Assembly: GCF_018812025.1 (NCBI RefSeq)
Contig: NC_063058.1
Coordinates: 18,677,797-18,741,796 of the forward strand
Reading direction: 5' to 3'
DNA from: Megalobrama amblycephala
Lineage: Eukaryota; Chordata; Actinopteri; Cypriniformes; Xenocyprididae
DNA length: 64,000 nt
The notes beneath the pieces are model-generated. The model was not told the origin of the DNA. It saw only the letters and a list, made by a program, of their open reading frames with translations, and did no database searches. The first letter of the stretch is position 1; every line of letters starts with the position of its first letter. This document shows positions 1-11,224 of this stretch, in pieces. The position numbers and the translations under genes were made by a program.

Positions 1-32
1 AAATAACAAAGGCATTTCCAAGACAGTTTTAA

Positions 33-2202
33 CCCTTTCGCACGTAAGTTTCAAATATTCTGGCTGACCCATAGACAGTAAAAGAAATGGACACAGCGAC
101 CCCATTGGAACTCAATTGAGAGAAGTGAAGCCCATTGTTAGCGATTTTTAGCACTTCCGTTTCTGACGCGCAGACTCAAACTAAGCTTGATGACGTCCGC
201 AACCTGTCTGACAGATGTAAATATTCTAGTAGCTGTGCGTCCAAACTGCCATCGTTAATCTTGCAGAGACGGCGAGCTTGAGCGGGGAGTTCTTTGGCGT
301 GAGTGAGCAGGAGTAAGTATTCTGATTAATTATTTTGTATAATATTTTAAAATGTAACGCCAGTACGCCATATTAAGATAATCACCCCGATTGCCTGCGA
401 GCATCTCCTCCTGTCTCTACGGTAATTTCTCTACTGTGCGACAGAGAGTCGAGTGGTTATGACGCAATCGTTAGCCTATTTTTACAAAAACTGTTTCTAC
501 GGGGCCATAATGTAACATAGAAGGTAATGGAGCCCTTTATACATTGTCGTGTATCTTTAGAAATAAATAATGGACAAATGGAGTCTTTAAACGCCTCAGA
601 TGTAAAGTTATTCACTGTCAAAGTGACGCCAAAATGAATAGGAGTCAATGGGGATGCTAACGCAAGTGAAGTTCTGCTACAAGATGGCGGCACCCGGCCG
701 ACTTCAACTTCCGGTCGACTTCCTTGGGCACTGGGCTGACCTCCCAGCGTGAGTTTTTTAAGGCATCCTTTATTTAGAACGTGTTACTTTATGGTTTCCA
801 TGGTGACGCGTCATTGCTTGTTACGTGACACACCGCAGCACTGTATGAATGATGATCTGCTTTCATTTAATTTTTCCTTTTTTATTCAAAATATTCACAA
901 ATTTGTTAACTATAGCATGAAATATCTAATATTCCGATTGCCAAATATGTGCAAGTGGATGTGTTTTGCTGTTTAAACACCTTTATAACGATCGCGTTAG
1001 TTGAGCCATATGAGCGATGGGCGCCGCCATGTTAGTTTGCACCGCGCAGAGAATCAGATCTGTTGGATTTACAACCCGTGAATTAATCCACTTCTCCTGA
1101 AATACATGAAAGTAAGTGTGCGGGTGAACTGGGGAAGAATAGAGTAAGCTTTAAAGTTACTTTCACAATGTGTATCTGATATGAATTAAACGTGTCGTCA
1201 AATTATAATGGAAAGGGTTGTTATTTCCACTTCTATAGACATCATTGTATATTTTACAAACTCTAATTATATTGTTTTGTTAGTACTCATGTGTACTTAA
1301 ATGTCTGAAACCTAAAATAAACATTATTTGTTTGAAAACACTGCATATATGTGATATATGAAAAGCACTGCGCGCATCCTTCTCAGTGCCCAAGGAAGTC
1401 GACCGGAAGTTGAAGTCGGCCGCGTGCCGCCATCTTGTAGCAGAACTTCACTTGCGTTAGCCATCCCATTGACTCCCATTCATTTTGGCGTCACTTTGAC
1501 AGCACATAACTTTACATCTGAGGCGTTTAAAGACTCAATTTGTCCATTATTTATTTCTAAAGATACACAACAATGTATAAAGGGCTCCATTACCTTCTAT
1601 GTTACATTATGGCCCCGTAGAAACAGTTTTTGTAAAAATAGGCTAACGATTGCGTCATAACCACTTGACTCTCTGTCGCACAGTAGAGAAATTACCGTAC
1701 AGACAGGAGGAGAAGCTCGCAGGCAATAGTATGCATTAACTTAATATGGCGTACTGGCGTTACATTTTAAAATACTATACAAAATAATTAATCAGAATAA
1801 TTACTCCTGCTCACTCACGCCAAAGAACTCCCCGCTCAAGCTCGCCGTCTCTGCAAGATTAACGATGGCAGTTTGCACGCACAGCTACTAGAAGATTTAC
1901 ATCTGTCAGACAGGTTGCTGACGTCATCAAGCTTAGTTTGAGTCTGCGCGTCAGAAACGGAAGTGCTAAAAATCGCTAAAAATGGGCTTCACTTGTCTCA
2001 ATTGAGTTCCAATGGGGTCGCTGTGTCCATTTCTTTTACTGTCTATGATCCTTCTCTGATTTAGCGGCAGAAAGCGCGCACGCACATTTGAATTTGGCAG
2101 TTGATCACGTGATGCGCTGAACGTTCTAATCACACCGGTGTGATCGTACGCTCCAGGGACCAGCCAAGACATCACACCGGTGTGATCGTACGCATCAAAG
2201 GG
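33..2202. mobile_element. piggyBac-like non-autonomous foldback element, 2.17 kb
   Basis: TTAA at 29-32 and 2203-2206 flank ends that read CCCTTT...AAAGGG, the piggyBac pattern. Two long inverted arms (about 33-735 and 1380-2202) match each other closely over about 650-700 bp around a unique centre with no transposase frame. The 78- and 100-codon frames at 457-693 and 1358-1660 are the same arm sequence read from opposite strands. The right arm is longer at its tip: it carries two copies of a 12-bp palindrome that the left tip lacks. Confidence 0.8.
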
Positions 2203-2206
2203 TTAA

Positions 2207-3758
2207 TGTGACCTTCAAGTTATAATCAGTTAGTTTTAATAAAAATCAAGCCCTGGGAAATAAAAGTGACTGTAGTCGAAGAAACACTCATTCCAGTGAT
2301 TTGTGTATTATATTCGCTCATTGTGTATTGTATTATATTTTTTCGGGAGGCAGAGCTCTGTTGGCCTGCTGCGTTGTCTCATCGGTCTGTAGAGATGGAT
2401 TTGACAGTAAAACATTAGGTCAGCTATGTAACTCATTAGGGTCATGTGAGCGCTCTCATGTTTTGGCTTTCAACATCGTCTCGGGTCTGTGAGTCATAGT
2501 CGTCTTCAGTCCTCTTCAAACAAACGCACAGGCACGCAAACCACATGTGACACGCGCTCACATGAACCCTACATTTGTGGCAAAGAGATTCTCTGAAATG
2601 TCAGAACGACATGATGTTTTTGCATTTGCAGGCTGTTTGCATGTGCTCTTCAATAGTTTGGGTTACATGCTGGGTGTCTTGTTTTACATTCGCTCCATAG
2701 AGCTGGCACTGACAGGCAGACGGCATGCCACAGGCGAGGTCAGAAATGCTAGCCGTCCACTCTGACGCAACCCTCCCGAGGCTTTTTTATTTTAAAAGAG
2801 AAACAACTTTGTTTTGGATTGGATCTTTGCTGCTATATTTCTCTCACAACATGAATCTTTTCTTCTAGCTGTGTTTTAAAGGAATATTTCTCCCTCATGT
2901 CATTCCAAACCTGTATGACTTTCTTTCATCTGTGGAAGGCAAAAGGAACAATATTGGATAATGTATTCTCTCAAAGCTATCGTATGACTTCGGAAGACTT
3001 GGAATATGGTGCACCACTGTTATGATACTTTAATGGTGCTTTTTTGTCATTTTGGAGCTTCATAGTCCCAGTTCTCATTGTTTTTCATTATATTGAAAAG
3101 TCTGGCCTGGGTATTCTTCAAAAATGCATCTTGTGTTACACGGATAAAAAGAAAGAAAGGTTTTGGCAGAGATATTTTTAACGTAAATATATATCCTGAT
3201 TCTGCTATACCCTTTTTTTAAATATTAAATCTTTAGCTTGCAGTGTTTCTTTATTTTGTTGATAACTTTAGCACTTAGAGCTTACAGGGATGAAATAGTA
3301 ATTTACTTAGCAGTGAGAACTTCATCTAGTAACAGTCACTGCTGTAAGTACATACATGGTTTGTAGTGCAGGGTTTTGTCTAATCATCTTTAGTGAGCAC
3401 AGCGGTTAAGGATTATAAAAATTGATTTCAAACAACTTTGTAAAATGAGCTTGTACTTTTTATTGAATGGATTAGAATTAGCTCTATTTGCTGAGCAAAG
3501 GCCATGTTAGTACTTCTTTGGCAAGAAAGAATATTTTTATTAGTCATTTATTTCATACTGCCTTGAACAAGTCAATTTTTTACCAGATTTACAGAGTAGA
3601 TTGAAAATGGATATTAAAAATTATATATATATAAAAATGATTGCATATAGAAATTATATTGTTTTAGAATTTAAATACTTTTCATTTTTTCCACGAATAT
3701 AGCCAATTGCTGCTGATATGGCATAAATAAATTAATTAATTAATATAAAGGGGGAAAA
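2207..3758. other. galnt18 intron 1 sequence, no gene
   Basis: AT-rich intron sequence. The only recognisable piece is a solo end of the fish inverted-repeat MITE group near 2880-2945 (CATGTCATTCCAAACCTGTA). Nothing coding was seen. Confidence 0.5.
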
Positions 3759-5581
3759 CTATGGAAGCTTGTTTCTGCCACTGAATAAAAAATATAAAAA
3801 GGCAATTGCAACTTTTTATCTCACAGTTCTGACTTTTTTTCTCATAATTGCAAAATCTCTGAGTTATCTCACAATTCTGAGTTATTATGTGAGTTATAAT
3901 GTCACAATTGTGAGATATAAACTCGCAATTCTGACTTTTTGTCTTACGATTCTGACTTTTTGTCTTGCGATTCGGACTTTTTGTCTCACGATTCTGGACT
4001 TTTTGTCTCGCAATTCTGACTTTTTTTTGCAATTACGAGATATAAACTCGCAATTCTGACTTTTTGTCTCACAATTCTGACTATTTTTCTTGCAATTCCG
4101 AGATATAAACTCACAATTCTGACTTTTTTTTGCAATTGCGAGATATAAACTCACAATTCTGACTTTTTTTGCAATTGCGAGATATAAACTCGCAATTCTG
4201 ACTTTTTGTCTTGCAATTCTGACTTTTTGTCTCACGATTCTGACTTTTTGTCTTGCGATTTGGACTTTTTGTCTCACAATTCTGACTTTTTGTCTCGCAA
4301 TTCTGACTTTTTTTGCAATTACGAGATATAAACTCGCAATTCTGACTTTTTGTCTCACAATTCTGACTATTATTCTTGCAATTGCGAGATATAAACTCAC
4401 AATTCTGACTTTTTTTGCAATTGCGAGATATAAACTCACAATTCTGACTTTTTTTTGCGATTGCGAGATATAAACTCACAATTCTGACTTTTTTTTGCAA
4501 TTGCGAGATATAAACTCACAATTCTGACTATTTTTCTTGCAATTGCGAGATATAAACTCGCAATTCTGACTTTTTGTCTTGCAATTCTGACTTTTTGTCT
4601 CACGATTCTGACTTTTTGTCTTGCGATTCGGACTTTTTGTCTCACAATTCTGACTTTTTGTCTCGCAATTCTGACTTTTTTTGCAATTACGAGATATAAA
4701 CTCGCAATTCTGACTTTTTGTCTTGCAATTCTGACTTTTTGTCTCACGATTCTGACTTTTTGTCTTGCGATTCGGACTTTTTGTCTCACAATTCTGACTT
4801 TTTGTCTCGCAATTCTGACTTTTTTTGCAATTACGAGATATAAACTCGCAATTCTGACTTTTTGTCTCACAATTCTGACTATTATTCTTGCAATTGCGAG
4901 ATATAAACTCACAATTCTGACTTTTTTTGCAATTGCGAGATATAAACTCACAATTCTGACTTTTTTTTTGCGATTGCGAGATATAAACTCACAATTCTGA
5001 CTTTTTTTTGCAATTGCGAGATATAAACTCACAATTCTGACTTTTTTTTGCAATTGCGAGATATAAACTCACAATTCTGACTATTTTTCTTGCAATTGCG
5101 AGATATAAACTCGCAATTCTGACTTTTTGTCTCACGATTCTGACTTTTTGTCTCGCAATTCTGACTTTTTTTTGCAATTGCGAGATATAAACTCGCAAAT
5201 CTGACTTTTTTTTTGCAATTGCGAGATATAAACTCGCAATCCTGACTTTTTGTCTCGTAGTTCTATTTTTTTTGCAATTGCGAGATATAAACTCGCAATT
5301 CTGACTTCTTTTCTCAGAATTGTGAGATATTAACTCGCAATTGCAAGTTATAAAGTATAATTCTGAGGAAAAAAATACTGACTTTTTTTCCCTCAGAGTT
5401 GCAAGTTTATATCTCACAATTCTGACTTTATAACACGCAAATGTGTTTATATCACGCAATTCTGACTTTATAATACGCAAATGTGAGTTTATATCACGCA
5501 ATTCTAAAAGTCAGAATTGTGAGAAAAGTCGCAATTACCCTTTTTTAATTTTTATTCAGTGGTGGAAACAAGCTTCCATAG
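3759..5581. mobile_element. Inverted-terminus element filled with a 21/39-bp satellite (copy 1)
   Basis: The ends are inverted copies: TATGGAAGCTTGTTTCTGCC at the left, and its complement with CCACC at 5560-5581. Between them runs an array built from a roughly 21-bp unit (CACAATTCTGACTTTTTGTCT) and a roughly 39-bp unit that adds GCAATTGCGAGATATAAACT. Blocks of about 170-360 bp are themselves repeated (e.g. 4175-4390, 4550-4700, 4705-4890). The long minus-strand frames here, full of RIVRQKVRIA and [13 protein letters not shown], are the array translated, not genes. Confidence 0.75.
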
Positions 5582-6875
5582 AAAAGTGCATGATGGTGGA
5601 AAAATATGGTGGAAAACTTATTTTTGTGGACTTGATTATAATTAGCTTGTGATGCAAAGCTATGAATGTCTTTTAAATTATGTTCATTTTGAAGGATTAT
5701 TGTTTGTATGTTTCATAATTATTTTATGTAGCCTATTATAAAATTATTTTATATATGTTTTATATTATTGTATTACTTGGTTTAAAGTGCCTGATGATGA
5801 AAAAAGGTATATATTTGATAATAATAAAGGCAACTAGATGGGCTTTTTATCATTTGGGTTAGGGCTGTTGTGATATAATGTAGAATAATTGGTAATTAAC
5901 CCCGTTGGAACCTATACATAAAATATTATTGTTGCAAATATCAATTTTTCACCTGTATTTATTCCACACATAAATAAGAACAAAATGCCAGAAAGAGCAA
6001 TGATTTAAAAATTAATGGCTAAGTTAATTTTAGCATGTTTTGTCTCTAACTTTAGTTAGCTTGTTGCTTAGCCCTTCTGTATGTAATTTAATTGTTATCT
6101 GTGTGATTTCTACAAGAGCCACATTCATTTTCAGCCTTCTCTTCTGTACAGCAGTAGATATATCACAGAAGGTGTCCATAAGCAAACTTTAAAGTATTCT
6201 TCCTTTTGTTCACATCATATGAAGGGAAGATCATTTTTTCCACCTACTTACACTGATCTGTCAGCTTCTGCAGTTCTTTCTAGTTCAGTTACTGTTTGAC
6301 TCTCTCCTCTTTTCTTATCATGATACAAAACAACAGTGTCAGTGAAACTGCTTAGATTATCATCTGAATCTGAAGTCATTTTAAGCACAATGACAGAGGA
6401 CACCTATTTAGAGTATTTACTCTGCATATCAATGTGGTCATGTTGAGACTACCTGAATTACATGGCGAACTGTTCTTCTAAACACGATAATGGAGGCTTT
6501 TTGGACCATAAATACTGTTATTCATCTTGCAATTTGTTTCCTAGCCAGTAAAACGCAGTGGCCTGTTTTCTGTTGGCTCTATTTGAATGTAGGCTACTAT
6601 GCTGAATAGAGCTAGAATGAGGCTAAGCTCTATTTTACTGTAAACGTGATTCTCAAGCCGCATGCCTAGCTTTCTATTTTACGGATTCAAGCCACAGTCC
6701 TACGACATTGAGATCGCTGTTGCTGCTTGAAAATAATCGAAAAAGATAATGCTCACAAAGTAAGCTAGAAATAAAAAGTGTCAAGATTAGCATCAGGGAG
6801 TTTTTTTTTTTTTTTTTGATGTAAATTTAAAGGAATGGCTTCCTAAAACTGACTTCTTTTGGCGTATATTTACAC
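5582..6875. other. galnt18 intron 1 sequence, no gene
   Basis: Single-copy-looking AT-rich intron sequence with a T15 run at 6801-6817. No gene, RNA or clear repeat was seen. Confidence 0.4.
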
Positions 6876-7347
6876 TAGAGTTGTCAAAAGTACCAACTTC
6901 GGTACCAATTTTAAACATGTGACGATAGCATTTCCCCCTAGCATTTTTAGCGCTGTTGAGCGGATTATTAAACACCTCTGATTGGCCACTGTGTTCATGA
7001 GTTCAACAGATATGTCTGTGATTGGCTTCAATGATCAACGCATGGGAGCGTTTGAAAGCACATGGAAGTGTTTGATAGCAGGAGCGGCCCGCTGATAGAC
7101 GCCTGCTTTCAAACGCTCCCATGTGTATCTGTGCAAGCACCTGGTGAATAACGTCACAGATGTCTATTTACAACATGTTTTTGAAGCGTTGATCATTGTA
7201 GCCAATCACAAACCTATCTGTTGAGCGCGTGAACACAATGGCCAATCAGAGGCGTTTAAGAATCAGTTCAACAGCGCTCAAAATGCTGGGTGAAATTCTG
7301 GTATTATCACATTTTTAAAATTTCAGTACCGACTTTTGACAACACCA
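6876..7347. mobile_element. hAT-type foldback MITE, 472 bp
   Basis: Ends TAGAGTTGTCAAAAGTACC and the inverted GTACCGACTTTTGACAACAC are flanked by a perfect 8-bp duplication ATTTACAC (6868-6875 and 7348-7355). The inside is nearly palindromic: CAAACGCTCCCATG is mirrored by CATGGGAGCGTTTG, and GATTGGCCACTGTGTTCA by its complement near 7226-7246. Confidence 0.88.
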
Positions 7348-7355
7348 ATTTACAC

Positions 7356-8646
7356 AACAGCCCCTTAAAAGGCATTTATAGTTCAGAAAAGCAGTGTCTT
7401 ATGCTCTAAAGTTGGTTTCAAACTGTCAGTGTCTGCAGTGGCAAAGATGAATTATTCTCCCCGGACCAGGTCTTTGCAGTGGCTGTAATTAAATAACCTC
7501 TGCTGTTAATTAACATTCCTTAATTACCTGCATTGGTCTTTCATCATTCTTTGTGCATTGCCAGGGCACTTTCCCTCTGTTCTGCCTTGCGTACTCAGCA
7601 TTCATAGTTCTGCAGCCTGTCATATTTTCTTAGTATTTGAATTTGATGTAGTGGATGGTAGATATTTGCTGCCTATGCAGCTTGATGGAGAGTTTCTGCA
7701 AGAAGAATTAGCTTTCCTCAAGACCTTGATGGGATCACTGAGTTGATGAATGGAAGTTACTGAAGTAATGGAATCATAATTTTTGTGGTAATAGTTTCCT
7801 ATCTGCAACTGTCTGTCTTCCATTGCAAAGTACTACGGTGTTATCATACCATAATGCCATAGTATTAAATTATAACCTACTATATTCATATACCATGTAT
7901 ATGAAATTGTCATGGTAAATGTCCAAAAATATGGATTTACCATGGTGCATGGTCAAAACCCATGGTGTTACCTTAGTGTCATATTAAAAAATATGTTTGT
8001 TTGTTTTTTTTCATTGTGTTGTTCCTCATATTAGTTTTTTATTTATTCATTCATTGTACAGATTTTGGTCAACTTAAGATGTTTTTAAATGTGTTTTATA
8101 AATAAATATTGATTGATTGATTACTTTATGTAATATATGTAAATTATTATTGTTATTATTAATACTATTATTGTTATTATAATTTATTATTTACTATTAT
8201 TATTGTCCTTGTTGCTGAATAATAATAAAATAATAATTTAAATATTTATATAAAAGCAAATATTTAAATATTTATGAATAATAATAATAATACTTATTAG
8301 TAAATATTTAAATTATTATTGAATAATAATAATAAATTATTTATAAATAATTATTATTTTAATTATTAGCATTTAACAACAACATCAATACTAATACTAA
8401 TACAAATAATTTAAATATTAAAAAATAAAATATTGAAAATTAATAATAATGATAATATTGTTATTTACTATATAAATGATTGTTGGTATTACATTGTTTA
8501 TGAATGATATGCAATTTCTAGATTATTTATTTTTATTAACTCAGCATGAATGAAAATGTGACAGTTAGGTGATGACCACCCTTACCCAGAAGCCTTTGGG
8601 CTTACACTAACACTGCTAACACTATTCTTTTCATCTGAACTTCTAG
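7356..8646. other. galnt18 intron 1: candidate conserved block and AT-rich tract
   Basis: About 7430-7560 is balanced in composition and rich in homeodomain-like TAATTA/TTAATTA sites, a candidate conserved non-coding element. From 8127 to 8470 there is ATT/AATA low-complexity sequence. No coding sequence before exon 2 at 8647. Confidence 0.35.
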
Positions 8647-8839
8647 AGAAACCATTAAAAGATGAAGATGACACAGCTGACATGTCCCTCTCAGATTCTC
8701 TTTTTGCACACTGGGGTCATGACCTCGGCCCAGAGAGCCGCAAAGTGGCCCTGAAGAAGTTTCAGTACTACGGTTACAACGGCTACCTCAGCGACAGGCT
8801 CTCTCTAGACAGAGCCATCCCAGACCTCAGGCCAGACGG
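8647..8839 (+). CDS. galnt18: galnt18 exon 2 (first exon visible)
   Basis: The acceptor TTCTAG precedes 8647 and the donor G|GTGAAT follows 8839. The exon opens with two bases of a split codon and ends in phase 2. It encodes an acidic stem segment ([15 protein letters not shown]), then [21 protein letters not shown], the conserved lead-in to the catalytic domain. The acceptor could also be the AG two bases later, but the first AG fits the expected stem length. Confidence 0.88.
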
Positions 8840-11153
8840 GTGAATGAATCATTTTTATCAGCATATATGCACACACCCTTTTGTTCTTTTACAAACATTA
8901 GTTTTCCTGTATCATTATGGTCATAGTGAACAAAAATCACTTAGAAGAAGTTAAGATATGGAAATTTCCTCATAAATCATCAGTCCTTTTAAATTAAATA
9001 ATAGTGGTGGAAAAAATATGGGATGGGAGAAAACGCAGGTGTTTCTCAGGTGAACGCAAACATTTTGCGAGCAAACAAAGTTTCTCGGAGGAACGCAAAC
9101 ATTTTGCGAGTGAACGCAAAGTTTCTCAGGGGGAACAAACGTTTTGCAAGCGAACGCAAAGTTTCTCAGGGGGAACAAACGTTTTGCAAGCGAACGCAAA
9201 GTTTTTCGGGGGAACAAACGCTTTGCAAGCGAACGCAAAGTTTTTCGGGGGAACAAACGCTTTGCAAGCGAACGCAAAGTTTTTCGGGGGAACAAACGCT
9301 TTGCAAGCGAACGCAAAGTTTTTCGGGGGAACAAACGCTTTGCAAGCGAACGCAAAGTTTTTCGGGGGAACAAACGTTTTGCAAGCGAACGCAAAGTTTT
9401 TCGGGGGAACAAACGCTTTGCAAGCGAACGCAAAGTTTCTCAGGGGGAACAAACGTTTTGCAAGCGAACGCAAAGTTTTTCGGGGGAACAAACGCTTTGC
9501 AAGCGAACGCAAAGTTTTTCGGGGGAACAAACGCTTTGCAAGCGAACGCAAAGTTTTTCGGGGGAACAAACGTTTTGCAAGCGAACGCAAAGTTTTTCGG
9601 GGGAACAAACGCTTTGCAAGCGAACGCAAAGTTTTTCGGGGGAACAAACGCTTTGCAAGCGAACGCAAAGTTTTTCGGGGGAACAAACGTTTTGCAAGCG
9701 AACGCAAAGTTTTCGGGGGAACAAACGCTTTGCAAGCGAACGCAAAGTTTTTCGGGGGAACAAACGCTTTGCAAGCGAACGCAAAGTTTTTCGGGGGAAC
9801 AAACGCTTTGCAAGCGAACGCAAAGTTTTTCGGGGGAACAAACGCTTTGCAAGCGAACGCAAAGTTTTTCGGGGGAACAAACGCTTTGCAAGCGAACGCA
9901 AAGTTTTTCGGGGGAACAAACGCTTTGCAAGCGAACGCAAAGTTTTTCGGGGGAACAAACGCTTTGCAAGCGAACGCAAAATTTTTTCGGGGGAACAAAC
10001 GCTTTGCAAGCGAACACAATGTTTTTCGGGGGAACACAAACATTTTGTGAGCGAACACAAAGTTTTTCGGGGGAACAAACGCTTTGCAAGCGAACGCAAA
10101 GTTTTTCGGGGGAACAAACGCTTTGCAAGCGAACACAATGTTTTTCGGGGGAACACAAACATTTTGTGAGCGAACGCAAAGTTTTTCGGGGGAACAAACG
10201 CTTTGCAAGGGAACGCAAAGTTTTTCGGGGGAACAAATGTTTTGCAAGCGAACACAAAGTTTTTCGGGGGAACGCAAACATGGACTTATGTGAAGCAATA
10301 GTAAATGTGGCACGGACCTCATCTTTCAAAGCGTCAAACTTTTAATTAAACACCTCTGTTTATGTGATTATATATAACACCTATAAAATGGTCATATAAA
10401 ATCAAAACTCAAATTCATTTCAATTTTAAAATGAAAAATATAAGTCAGAATATATATCCATCTCCTTTTAGACTCTTTTAGAATATTTAATCAATATTTA
10501 AAGACTTCTCTTCCAGGTGTGTGATTCTCTATTTGTTTTTTTTCCCCCTCTTGCAGGTGCAGAAACATCTCATACCCCTCCAGTCTACCACAAGTCAGCA
10601 TCATCTTCATATTTATGAACGAGGCGCTGTCGGTCATCCTGCGTTCCGTTCATTCTGTGATCCATCGGACGCCCTCCCACTTGCTCAAGGAGATAATCCT
10701 CGTTGATGACAACAGCAACAACGGTGAGGGCCTGTTGCCGCCCCAGCACTGTTTTTTATTTATTTGCCAGAAGCATGCAGGGACTCCTTCAGTGGGGATT
10801 GATTCTTGTATGACAGATTACGATGAATAATGCATATGAATGTGGATTCATGTGGAAAGAATATCTGAGGTCTGTAACATGATAAGACTAGGGGATTATG
10901 GGCAGCAGATGTACATCCAGTATGCTCATCTAAATGTTTTATGTTTTGGTGTCAGAAGCAAGACATTTCTCTCACAAATGTTCTGGTCTAGAAGCAGCCA
11001 GTTTAATCAAACAAAATCTTTAATTAAAGAGAAATCTACTTAGGCTGTGTACCAACTTGCGTATTATGTGTCCTAAGTAGTATATGAAGTGTGTGTCAAA
11101 ATCATAGTTTCCGAAAGGACAGCATATAAATCTATATCTATATATCTAAATCT

Positions 11154-11224
<71 letters not shown>

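Noticed and set aside
457..1660. A pair of similar small proteins on opposite strands
   Set aside because: They are the same sequence in the two inverted arms of the piggyBac-like element.
3736..5501. Open frames of 96-205 codons with repeated [17 protein letters not shown] peptides
   Set aside because: Satellite array read through; the same array has frames in several phases and no gene structure.
9028..10279. CRISPR-like regular repeat
   Set aside because: The units are contiguous with no unique spacers, and the genome is a vertebrate nuclear one.
9004..10345. Six overlapping open frames of 270-440 codons on both strands
   Set aside because: All are translations of a 39-bp tandem repeat; length is a multiple of three, no start context, no non-repeat domain, and the stretch lies inside a galnt18 intron.
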